Below, piece after piece: positions 17,889-25,217 of a DNA stretch of 64,000 nucleotides. Source of the DNA: Limibacterium fermenti (GTDB lineage: Bacteria > Bacteroidota > Bacteroidia > Bacteroidales > Dysgonomonadaceae); NCBI RefSeq assembly GCF_041902845.1, contig NZ_CP159486.1, positions 3,286,001-3,350,000 on the forward strand, written 5' to 3'. The position numbers and the translations under genes were made by a program. The notes under the pieces are model-generated. The model searched no databases, was not told where the DNA came from, and saw only the letters and a program-made list of their open reading frames with translations. Position 1 is the first letter of the stretch, and each line of letters starts with the position of its first letter.

Positions 17889-19055
17889 ATGAATTTTATC
17901 TTTTTCTCTCCTCATTTTCCTGCGAATTCCACCGAATTCTGTTTTTATTTAAAACAATTCGGTATCAATGTGCTCGGCATCGGCGATGCGGAATATGATT
18001 CGTTCAACGCGCGGTTGAAATATGCGTTGACGGAATATTATAAAGTATCCGATATGGAAGATTACGAGCAAATACTTCGCGCCGTAGGATTTTTTACCCA
18101 CAAATACGGGAAAATCGATCGATTCGAGTCGCTAAACGAATATTGGTTGGAGCTGGAAGCAAGGATTCGAACCGATTTTAATATCTTCGGAACGAAAAAC
18201 GACTTCATCCAAAATCTGAAGAAGAAATCGAAGATGAAATGGTTTTTCGAAAAAAGCGGTGTCAAAACCGTTAAGTGCCATTCGTACACGACAAGAGAGG
18301 ACGCTTTGAATTTTATCGATGAGGTGGGTTATCCGGTCGTTGTAAAACCCGATTCGGGATTGGGCGCCAACTTCACTTATAAAATCGGAAATGAGTTCGA
18401 ATTCGATAATGTCACCACAAACAAACACCTCGCTCACGAAAACTTTATCATTGAAGAATTTGTCGACGGGGTTATATATACCTATGACGGGCTGATCGAT
18501 ATCTATGGGAATATCCTGTTCGAGAACTCGCATCTCTTCGAGCAAAGCATTATGACCGTCGTCAATAACGACGACAACTTGTATTATATCTGCCTTCCAA
18601 CGATTGACCCGAGGGTGCGCAAGGCGGGAAAGGACATTCTCAAGGCATTCGATGTACGGGAGAAATTTTTTCATATCGAACTTTTCGAACGCAAAAATGA
18701 TCAATCCCTTATCGCCCTGGAAATCAATATGCGCCCGCCCGGAGCATGGATGACCGATGCCATCAATTATTCGTATGATGACAATATTTATGAGCGATGG
18801 GCGGCGATGATCGCCCAAGCGCCTGTGAAGCAGCAAGGGGAGGGAAAATACTTTACGGGCTATGCAAGCCGCAAGAGCCATAAAACGTATCGATATACGC
18901 ACGAAGAGATTATCCGTCAATACGGAGATAGAATAGTATATTTCAACTCTATAGAGAAGGTTTTCAGCCGGGCAATGGGCGATTTCGCCTATCAGTTCAG
19001 GGCAAAGACCTATCCCGAAATAAAACAAATGATCAACGACATACAACAAATATGA
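17889..19055 (+). CDS. ATP-grasp ligase of unknown substrate
   Basis: A 388-residue cytoplasmic protein. The ATP-grasp core shows the ATP-binding lysine segment VVVKPDSGLGA (150-160), the hinge IIEEFVDG (187-194), a metal-binding Glu at 264 and the metal/phosphate motif EINMRPPG (278-285). The N-terminal 100 residues form a Rossmann-like pre-ATP-grasp domain. ATP-grasp enzymes join a carboxylate to an amine, thiol or another nucleophile through an acyl phosphate; the substrate is not evident. The stop codon overlaps the start of an alpha/beta hydrolase gene (ATGA), so the two form an operon. A -7-like TATTTTTG is at 17843-17850. No biosynthetic gene cluster surrounds the pair. Confidence 0.82.
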   Translation: MNFIFFSPHFPANSTEFCFYLKQFGINVLGIGDAEYDSFNARLKYALTEYYKVSDMEDYEQILRAVGFFTHKYGKIDRFESLNEYWLELEARIRTDFNIFGTKNDFIQNLKKKSKMKWFFEKSGVKTVKCHSYTTREDALNFIDEVGYPVVVKPDSGLGANFTYKIGNEFEFDNVTTNKHLAHENFIIEEFVDGVIYTYDGLIDIYGNILFENSHLFEQSIMTVVNNDDNLYYICLPTIDPRVRKAGKDILKAFDVREKFFHIELFERKNDQSLIALEINMRPPGAWMTDAINYSYDDNIYERWAAMIAQAPVKQQGEGKYFTGYASRKSHKTYRYTHEEIIRQYGDRIVYFNSIEKVFSRAMGDFAYQFRAKTYPEIKQMINDIQQI

Positions 19056-19798
19056 ATTACCGGAACGAATATAGCCGGCATTTAGGCCGGAACATGGAAT
19101 ATAAAATATACGGACATCGGGGCAAACCCGTATTGGTGTTCCCTACCTCCGAAGGCCGTTTTTATCAATATGAGGATTCGGGTATGATCCATGCCCTTCG
19201 TGATTTTATCGAGGCAGGCAAAATCCAATTATGGGCGGTGGATAGCATCGACAGCGAAACATTTTTCTCTAAAAGTTGGGATAAACTGGCTCGAATCCGT
19301 CGTCATGAACAATATTTCAACTATCTCAACGACGAACTCATCCCCTCTATTTTACGGACAAGCAAAGAAAATAACAACGGCGTGGAGCAACAGTTATTGG
19401 TAACCGGCTGCTCGATGGGCGCGTATCACGCCGCCAATTTTTATTTCCGTTATCCCTGGTTTATCGATTCGGTCATCGCAATGAGCGGAGTATACTCCAC
19501 CGATTATTTTTTCGGAGATTACCGTCCTACGGAGATTTATTTGAATTCGCCGGTCGATTATTTAAGGAACAATAAAGACCCCTATTATGATGACCGGTTC
19601 CTGAAAAGCCGGCTGATTTTTTGCTGCGGACATGGGGCTTATGAAGAATTGGCCATTACCGAAACAACCCGTTTAAAGGAGGTCATGAATGATAAAGGCA
19701 TCCGCGGATGGTTCGATTTTTGGGGAAGCGACGCCAATCACGATTGGGATTGGTGGCAAAAACAAATCTATTATTTTATGGGAAAGATCGTAGGTTGA
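19052..19798 (+). CDS. Alpha/beta hydrolase, esterase D type
   Basis: A 248-residue protein without a signal peptide. The nucleophile elbow is GCSMGAYHA with Ser121, and a late His in NHDWDWW (about 228-235) is the probable catalytic base. It resembles the esterase D/feruloyl esterase family (PF00756). The gene begins four bases inside the ATP-grasp gene, so the two proteins are translated together. A ligase coupled to a hydrolase suggests synthesis plus removal of, or transfer from, an acyl or peptide bond on the same small molecule. That is inference; the substrate is unknown. Confidence 0.8.
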   Translation: MNYRNEYSRHLGRNMEYKIYGHRGKPVLVFPTSEGRFYQYEDSGMIHALRDFIEAGKIQLWAVDSIDSETFFSKSWDKLARIRRHEQYFNYLNDELIPSILRTSKENNNGVEQQLLVTGCSMGAYHAANFYFRYPWFIDSVIAMSGVYSTDYFFGDYRPTEIYLNSPVDYLRNNKDPYYDDRFLKSRLIFCCGHGAYEELAITETTRLKEVMNDKGIRGWFDFWGSDANHDWDWWQKQIYYFMGKIVG

Positions 19799-19877
19799 AA
19801 CGCTCGAAAGGGTCTCTACGTATGATGAAGATGCTTTCTACAAATTTGAACGGGAAAGATTTTCGTTTATGATTTGA

Positions 19878-19979
19878 TTGAAAAAACAATCTACAAACTT
19901 CATTAATGAACAATCTCTGGCAGCTACTTGCGGGCTTAGTTTAGCCTTGAATATAATCAGCGAACGATGGAAAGCTCAA
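19878..19979 (+). pseudogene. Remnant of an HxlR-type regulator
   Basis: About 33 codons read like the start of an HxlR family winged-helix protein (CGLSLALNIISERWKA compares with the family's C...YAL..IGGRWK). The frame then passes into unrelated sequence and no ATG is present at the front. The rest of the gap from 19799 to 20399 has no recognisable gene; it contains a small GCGGCA/TGCCGC hairpin at 20168-20182. Low confidence because the match is short. Confidence 0.35.
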
Positions 19980-20399
19980 AATACCCCGCCTACAGGCATA
20001 GAGAATACGTGGCACTTACATCGTTCCACAGGGAGGCACTGGTATGCCCAAGAAGGAAATGGGAACAAGACCACGCTATACGGGGTATAGCATGAGCATT
20101 GCCGCGGCATTCTTTGTAAATTACCAATTTTCGCAATGGTGCCGGCGAATATCATGTATCTGTCATAGCGGCAGCTTGCCGCATCTTATTTTCTTATTAA
20201 TCTCCGCAAAGACAGCTACTCAGTACGGATTTCGAGAAATTTAAGGTGTAAAATAATGGGAGCAAAGCGGGAACTCCGAAATGGGGCAAGAAATGTGAAG
20301 ATAAAAAATCTTACAGCCAATTATCCTCAAAAACATGTAATACGTTTTGTTTTCATGAAAAATTAATCTCCCTTTGCTGGGAAAACAAGAAAAATCTTT

Positions 20400-21349
20400 A
20401 TGAAATATTTGAAGCGAATTGCCGATGAGCAGTTAAAATTACGTCTTGAAGCTTTTGGTGCTGTTCAGATAATGGGGCCCAAATGGTGTGGGAAGACAAC
20501 TACTGCGGAAAAGCAAGCCAAGAGCGTTATAAAGATGCAAAATCCGGATACCCGGGAAAGTTATCTGGCAACTGCACAAACCAAGCCTTCCCTTTTGCTT
20601 AAAGGGGAAACTCCAAGATTGATTGACGAATGGCAAGTAGCGCCTGTATTAGGGGATGCGGTTCGCCATGCTGTAGATGAAAGAAGATTAAAGGGACAAT
20701 TCATTCTTACTGGTTCGACAGTTATTGATGACGATGAGATTATGCATACGGGAACCGGAAGAATATCCAAGATGCCGATGTATCGGCTGAAATGGAAGGC
20801 ACTTCCATTTCGACTTTTAACAATTATGTTGAAGCGTTGGAAAAACTTTTCGTTATTGAAGACATAGAAGCCTGGTCTCCTGCTATTCGCTCGGCAACAG
20901 TCATCCGAACCGGAAAGAAACGTTGTTTTGTAGATCCTTCCATTGCTGTAGCAGCAATGGGAACTTCTCCGCAGAACTTGGAACTTGATCTCAAAACATT
21001 TGGATTTATTTATGAATCGATGTGTATCCGCGACTTAAAAATCTACTCCCAATCCTTAGGAGGCAGATTATCATCCTATCACGATAGATATAGCTTGGAA
21101 GCCGATGCAGTACTTCATCTGGATGATGGAAGGTATGCACTCATTGAATGTAAACTCGGTAGCCGGGATATTGAAGAGGGTGCAAAACATTTAATTGAAC
21201 TAAAAAACCTTGTGGAAGAAAAGAATAGGAAGGAGGAACAATCATCACTAAGGCTACCCGATCTTTTGATTATTTTGACAGGAGGCGAATTTGCCTATAC
21301 ACGGGCCGATGGCGTAAAAGTGATTCCGTTGGGATGCTTGAAAGATTGA
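20400..21349 (+). pseudogene. DUF4143 AAA ATPase with an internal deletion and frameshift
   Basis: The first frame (20400 to about 20775) encodes the N-terminal ATPase part with Walker A GPKWCGKTTT and LIDEWQ, then TGSTVIDDDE and GTGRISKM. After that the sequence continues in a different frame (about 20776-21349) with STFNNYVEALEKLFVIEDIEAW, FVDPSIAVAA and the C-terminal nuclease-like domain LIECKLG. Compared with intact family members of about 430 residues, roughly 120 residues containing the MRPMSLYESG-type region are missing at the junction. It is therefore a broken gene. A fragment of another DUF4143 protein lies at 31263-31469. Confidence 0.75.
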
Positions 21350-21484
21350 TAAGAACAAAGTATTTTGGTTCCGTGTACCTCTACAATACCTGCTCCATTC
21401 GTTTAAAGTAAAATTTTCCATTGCTTGCTCCTTTTTATGCAAACCTAGTCGAAAAATGATAAGGTTTGCGATTTATTTCAGCAA

Positions 21485-21504
21485 AATCGCAATATAATGG
21501 GATT
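21485..21504. promoter_or_regulatory. HipB operator candidate 1
   Basis: AATCGCAATATAATGGGATT is an imperfect palindrome (AATC and GATT ends) immediately upstream of the -33 TTG. The same 20 bases, with one change, recur at 21545-21564, exactly 60 bases downstream. The AATC-N12-GATT form suits a dimeric HipB-type XRE repressor. Confidence 0.6.
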
Positions 21505-21507
21505 TTC

Positions 21508-21538
21508 TTGTAAATTAAAAACAAAAATACTACTTTTG
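21508..21538 (+). promoter_or_regulatory. Promoter of the hip operon
   Basis: TTG at 21508-21510, 20 bases, then TACTTTTG at 21531-21538, a full match to the Bacteroidetes -33/-7 pattern. It lies precisely between the two operator-like repeats, so a repressor bound at both would cover it. Confidence 0.65.
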
Positions 21539-21544
21539 CCATCA

Positions 21545-21564
21545 AATCACAATATAATGGGATT
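21545..21564. promoter_or_regulatory. HipB operator candidate 2
   Basis: AATCACAATATAATGGGATT ends at the base before the hipB ATG. It differs from copy 1 by one base. It occupies the expected transcript start and leader, leaving little room for a ribosome-binding site. Confidence 0.6.
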
Positions 21565-21768
21565 ATGGAAGAATTTGGAAACATCATAAAAGAACGGCGC
21601 AAGGCACTCTCCATTACACAGAGAGAACTTGCGGCATTAGCCGGAGTCGGGATTAATACGCTGACAAAAATCGAGCGGGGAGAAGCAAATCCCTCATTAA
21701 AGGTCGTTATGAGGATTCTCGATACCCTCGGTTTGGAAATGGACATAAAGATCAGGTCAATAGTATAG
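21565..21768 (+). CDS. hipB: HipB-like XRE antitoxin/repressor
   Basis: A 67-residue protein that is almost entirely a Cro/C1-type HTH (LSITQRELAALAGVGINTLTKIERGEANPSLKVV), ending in a short strand, LEMDIKIRSIV, as in HipB, where it takes part in dimerisation. It starts directly after an operator-like repeat and ends three bases before the next gene. In HipBA and HipBST systems this protein represses the operon; in HipBST the antitoxin role is mainly HipS. Confident for the fold and operon role. Confidence 0.85.
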   Translation: MEEFGNIIKERRKALSITQRELAALAGVGINTLTKIERGEANPSLKVVMRILDTLGLEMDIKIRSIV

Positions 21769-21771
21769 GTT

Positions 21772-22098
21772 ATGAGAAAAGCGAATGTATATTACAATGG
21801 AATATTGGCGGGAAAATTAACCGAGACAACTGAAAAAGAGTATATTTTCAGCTATGATGACGTCTACTTCAAAGACACGGCGATGCCTTCAATCAGCCTT
21901 ACTCTATCCAAAAACAAACAGGAGTACCGCTCAAGACATTTATTCCCGTTCTTTTTTAATATGCTCTCCGAAGGGAGTAACCGGCTTACTCAATCAAGAA
22001 TGCTACGCATTGACGAGAAAGACCATTTCGGGATTCTATTAGCTACAGCCCAGAGCGATACGACCGGAGCCATAACCGTTAAACCCGTTACAATATGA
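21772..22098 (+). CDS. hipS: HipS-like protein (free HipA N-subdomain)
   Basis: A 108-residue protein corresponding to the HipA N-terminal subdomain 1 as a separate polypeptide: ANVYYNGILAGKL at the start, then DYYF-like FSYDDVYF, PSISLTL, and LFPFFFNMLSEG near residue 60-70. In one-chain HipA this segment is fused to the kinase; here it ends with a stop that overlaps the start of the kinase gene (ATGA). Split genes with this order (hipB, hipS, hipT) define the three-part HipBST system of enteropathogenic E. coli, in which HipS is the antitoxin. The size agrees closely with that system. Confidence 0.8.
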   Translation: MRKANVYYNGILAGKLTETTEKEYIFSYDDVYFKDTAMPSISLTLSKNKQEYRSRHLFPFFFNMLSEGSNRLTQSRMLRIDEKDHFGILLATAQSDTTGAITVKPVTI

Positions 22099-23096
22099 AA
22101 CAGATAACGAATTGTCCGTCTGTATTGGCGGCAGGATATGATACATATAGTCCCGCAGCTTTAAGAAGGCTTTTTGACAAACAAACGGTTTCTCACATGC
22201 TTCCATACGAAACGATTGAAAAGAGTGAGGAAGATGCAAAACTTTTTATGGAGAATAAAAAGCGTATCTCCATATCAGGCGTTCAGAGCAAGTATTCAAT
22301 GGTGGTCAAAGACGGGAAATTGAAACTGACTCCAGAAAATGAGCGGGGATGGTATATATTAAAGCTCAAACCCTCGGAAATAAGAAATCCGTTGGAGTGT
22401 GCCGCCAATGAGAACCTTACCATGCAGATAGCCGAACAAGTATTTAAAATGGAGACGGCGGCAAACGGGCTATGTTTTTTCCAGGATGGAGAAATAGCTT
22501 ATATAACAAAACGCTTTGATATAACTCCCGATGGAACTAAATACAGGGTAGAGGATTTTGCATCACTGGCAGGGCTCACTTCCGATAATGCAGGGGATAA
22601 TTTTAAATACGATTATAGTTACGAAGAGGTCGCAGACTTAATAAAGAAATTTTTGCCGGCTTGGCCTGTGGAGCTCTTGAAATTCTACCGTTTGGTATTA
22701 TTCAATTTTCTCTTCTCTAACGGGGACGCCCATCTGAAAAATTTTTCAGTTATCGACTGGGGCCGAAATGATTTTCGGCTTGCACCTGCCTATGACCTGT
22801 TAAACACCAGGCTCCATGTGGACGATACGGATTTTGCCTTAGACAAAGGTCTATTCAAAACAGACAGGAGTGAATTCTTTAAAGGAGGAAAAGCCATTGG
22901 TTTTTCCTTCAGGCAATTCGCCTTGTCGATAGGATTGCCGGAAACGATTGCCGATAAAGAATTATCCCTGTTTACGGCTAAGCATCCTTTAATAGATGAA
23001 TTGATCGATCGCTCTTTCCTATCTGAGAAATTAAAAAGACAATACCGCATGCTTTATCAAACCAAACGGAACAGGCTGGCTGATACGAAACTCTGA
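22095..23096 (+). CDS. hipT: HipT-like serine/threonine kinase toxin
   Basis: A 333-residue HipA-fold kinase lacking the N-terminal subdomain, the same length as HipT. The Gly-rich loop carries the Ser-Ile-Ser motif at 59-61 (RISISGVQSKYS), which in HipT is the autophosphorylation site. The nucleotide-binding YILKLKPS lysine region follows at about 107-115. The catalytic loop NGDAHLKNF and the metal-binding APAYDLL are present, so the kinase looks intact. HipA kinases inactivate aminoacyl-tRNA synthetases (GltX for HipA, TrpS for HipT); which synthetase is the target here is not known. It overlaps hipS by four bases. Confidence 0.85.
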   Translation: MKQITNCPSVLAAGYDTYSPAALRRLFDKQTVSHMLPYETIEKSEEDAKLFMENKKRISISGVQSKYSMVVKDGKLKLTPENERGWYILKLKPSEIRNPLECAANENLTMQIAEQVFKMETAANGLCFFQDGEIAYITKRFDITPDGTKYRVEDFASLAGLTSDNAGDNFKYDYSYEEVADLIKKFLPAWPVELLKFYRLVLFNFLFSNGDAHLKNFSVIDWGRNDFRLAPAYDLLNTRLHVDDTDFALDKGLFKTDRSEFFKGGKAIGFSFRQFALSIGLPETIADKELSLFTAKHPLIDELIDRSFLSEKLKRQYRMLYQTKRNRLADTKL

Positions 23097-23210
23097 AATT
23101 TGTCGTAAAATCGGCAAAGGTAGTTATTCAGCCTCCCTGTAAGGACATCATCCCCGGGAACTGTTCGGACATGAAACCGGAGAATAATTTTGTTTTTATA
23201 AATGTTATTC

Positions 23211-23471
23211 CTATATTTCCTCTATAAATCGAATAAAAAAGTATGCGGAAGTGTCTTGAGAAGGTATATATTTGTTGATTAAGAGCATACCAATCGGGAT
23301 GAATGCTTTGGGGCTTCCATCAAAAACATTAATTTCCTCTTCGAACTCTTAGGTCTCTTGCTCGTGTCCAAAAGTGATTCCCTGCGAGAGTCAGTTTGCA
23401 AAACGGGGTAATGTATCCACCACAAATATAGGGACTTTACAAGGAACCCGTTATTTCTTTGTGACAGTTAT
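23211..23471 (-). ncRNA. Possible bridge-RNA region of IS copy 1
   Basis: The 261 bases after the transposase stop are conserved with copy 2 and contain no ORF of note. In IS1111-group elements the guide RNA is transcribed from this end. I did not derive its fold or its target and donor loops, so this is inference from element type and length of the end. The same holds for 40882-41142 in copy 2. Confidence 0.35.
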
Positions 23472-24617
23472 TCAGGCAACTCCAGTGCTGAGTTTCTGCA
23501 TGTATTCCTTGTCAAAATATTCATCCCTGGAGAGCAGTGACCAGATAATGACCAGCAGGTGGCGTGCTATGGCTACGGTACACTTCTGCTGCTTCTTGCC
23601 CCGTTGCCTCAACCGCCAGAACTTGTTGTAGAATATTGATCCCCGTGTCCTTGATGCTCCCCATGCCGCTTCCATTAAAGCTTTACGCAGATATTTGTTT
23701 CCGTGCGTGATTTTCCGGCTTTTGATCTTTCCCGCACTTTCATCGTTGCGGGGCCTGAGCCCCGCCCATGAAACCAGGGCGGCCGCAGTGGCGAACAGGG
23801 TCATGTCGGTTCCTATCTCGGAGATGATGATGGCGGCCGACTGCTCCTTGATGGCCGGGATGCTTTGCAACAGCGTGAATGCCCTGTCATAATGCTTTTT
23901 GCATAACTTGACCATTTCAATAAGGCATGTCTGTTTCTGTGCCTGGTGCATCTTTAAAGCCTCCATGTATTGTTTGAGCAAATCGATATCGGCCTGTTGG
24001 ACGTAACCTTCGAGGGAATCACGCACCGTGTCGCGGCCATGCTTGTTCAGGGTCCTGCCGTGTATGAGCTTGACCAGCTTATCTGCCGAGCGTTCCCCTT
24101 CGAGCAGGGCGCCCACGACTTTTTGGTAACTTTTGCCGTCTATGTTGGAGACATAGTTGCTGATGCGGATATTACAGCTTTGAAGGATCATGTCGACGCG
24201 TTGTTCACAGCGTATGATATCCTTGTTTAACTCGTTAATGCGGCGACCGTACAGGCGTAGTTGCTGGATCATCGAGTCAGGGACAAAACTGTTCCGCACC
24301 AGTCCTTTCAACAGGGCCGTGGCAATCCATTGGGCATCCTTCACATCGCTCTTGCGCCCGGGAAGTTGTTTGAGGAACTGGGGATTGACAAGGTACATCC
24401 GGAAATCCTTCTCGAGCAAATGCCAGACCGGTTTCCAGTAAATGCCGGTACTCTCCATGCAAACTTCACTCACGTAATGGGACTTGAGCGTATTGCACAA
24501 CCCTTTAATCTCACGGGTGGAAACTCCAAACTTCCTTTCACTTTTTTTGCCCTGTTCGTCCAGAATACACATGAATATGCTATCTTTGTGGATGTCAAGG
24601 CCGCAGACTGTTCTCAT
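23472..24617 (-). CDS. IS110-family transposase (copy 1)
   Basis: A 381-residue DEDD recombinase. The N-terminal RuvC-like domain shows GLDIHKDS (Asp near 7), MESTGIYWKPV (Glu near 55) and KSDVKDAQWIA (the Asp pair near 95-98). The C-terminal transposase_20 domain has LLQSIPAIKEQSA, TEIGTDM-like EIGTDM and the catalytic serine region SWAGLRPRNDESAGK. It is identical in protein sequence to the copy at 41143-42288. These enzymes insert DNA guided by a structured RNA from the element's non-coding end. Confidence 0.93.
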   Translation of the reverse strand: MRTVCGLDIHKDSIFMCILDEQGKKSERKFGVSTREIKGLCNTLKSHYVSEVCMESTGIYWKPVWHLLEKDFRMYLVNPQFLKQLPGRKSDVKDAQWIATALLKGLVRNSFVPDSMIQQLRLYGRRINELNKDIIRCEQRVDMILQSCNIRISNYVSNIDGKSYQKVVGALLEGERSADKLVKLIHGRTLNKHGRDTVRDSLEGYVQQADIDLLKQYMEALKMHQAQKQTCLIEMVKLCKKHYDRAFTLLQSIPAIKEQSAAIIISEIGTDMTLFATAAALVSWAGLRPRNDESAGKIKSRKITHGNKYLRKALMEAAWGASRTRGSIFYNKFWRLRQRGKKQQKCTVAIARHLLVIIWSLLSRDEYFDKEYMQKLSTGVA

Positions 24618-24878
24618 AATGTTATGTTTTTAAATTAAACTTTGTGCCTAGAGCACGTTAATTACTTATAGAACGCTGTGGCCTTGATTTTTATTTGCTC
24701 GTGTATAAAATCTCGACTTTTTTATTTAAGTTTGCCCAATCAATTAAGCGCACTTTTAGATATACTGTTATTTAATTGATAATCAGTAATTCCTTCTGGA
24801 AAGGACTAAAAGGCGGAGATGATTTTCTTGTTTACATAATTCATTAATTATAAAGCTATTGGACGCTACCTATTTGTC

Positions 24879-24994
24879 CCGTCCATACCGCTATGTACCG
24901 AAGACAAGAGGTGCCAAAAGTAAGACAGGCCCCTCATATTCAGTGAATATGAGGGGCCTTTTCTATATATTCTGTCTTGTTCGAAAGTCAAGAA
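24879..24994. repeat. Direct repeat, copy 2 (candidate attachment site)
   Basis: The same 116 bases as 17533-17648 with seven substitutions. The promoter seen upstream of copy 1 has no counterpart here, so this looks like a displaced 3' end. A TGGAC box at 24860-24864 is at the same distance from GTCCA as in copy 1. Past this repeat the sequence becomes ordinary chromosome (ABC-F gene). Confidence 0.7.
24927..24963 (+). terminator. Terminator hairpin in repeat copy 2
   Basis: AGGCCCCTCATATTC pairs with GAATATGAGGGGCCT, then TTTCTAT follows. The G-C pair at the base of the stem replaces the A-T pair of copy 1, a compensatory change. Confidence 0.7.
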
Positions 24995-25185
24995 AAAAAG
25001 ACAAAGCATCTAACCTAAACAGGGATCAACCCGGATTCTTATAGACTAAGCATAAATAGAATCTATCCACAACTTTTTGGGTTGATCCAGAAAAAACTTT
25101 CCGAAAAAATACGAAGATACAGTAAATAGGATATGCAGAAACCGTTACATCCCTCTTTTCATTTCCGCAACCCGATTTCAAAATG

Positions 25186-25193
25186 TATCTTTG
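25186..25193 (+). promoter_or_regulatory. -7 box of the ABC-F gene
   Basis: TATCTTTG matches TAnnTTTG and ends 24 bases before the ATG at 25218. It excludes a start at the in-frame TTG at 25191, because that codon lies inside the promoter box. Confidence 0.5.
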
Positions 25194-25217
25194 CTGGCTG
25201 AAAAAATAAAACAAGAT

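Larger units (their letters stand above)
23211..24734 (-). mobile_element. IS110-family insertion sequence, copy 1 (IS1111-like)
   Basis: The maximal segment shared with 40882-42405 is 1524 bases and shows no differences where I compared it. It contains one DEDD transposase gene. An 11-base subterminal inverted repeat, AATAAAAAAGT, is at 23232-23242 and inverted at 24716-24726, a trait of the IS1111 group. The longer non-coding end (261 bases) lies downstream of the transposase, where IS1111 elements encode their bridge-type RNA. The element lies directly after hipT, inside the island. Exact ends cannot be fixed to the base because IS110 elements make no clear target duplication. Confidence 0.85.

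Noticed and set aside
18132..19049. 305-codon minus-strand ORF
   Set aside because: Antisense shadow of the ATP-grasp gene; no domain recognised.
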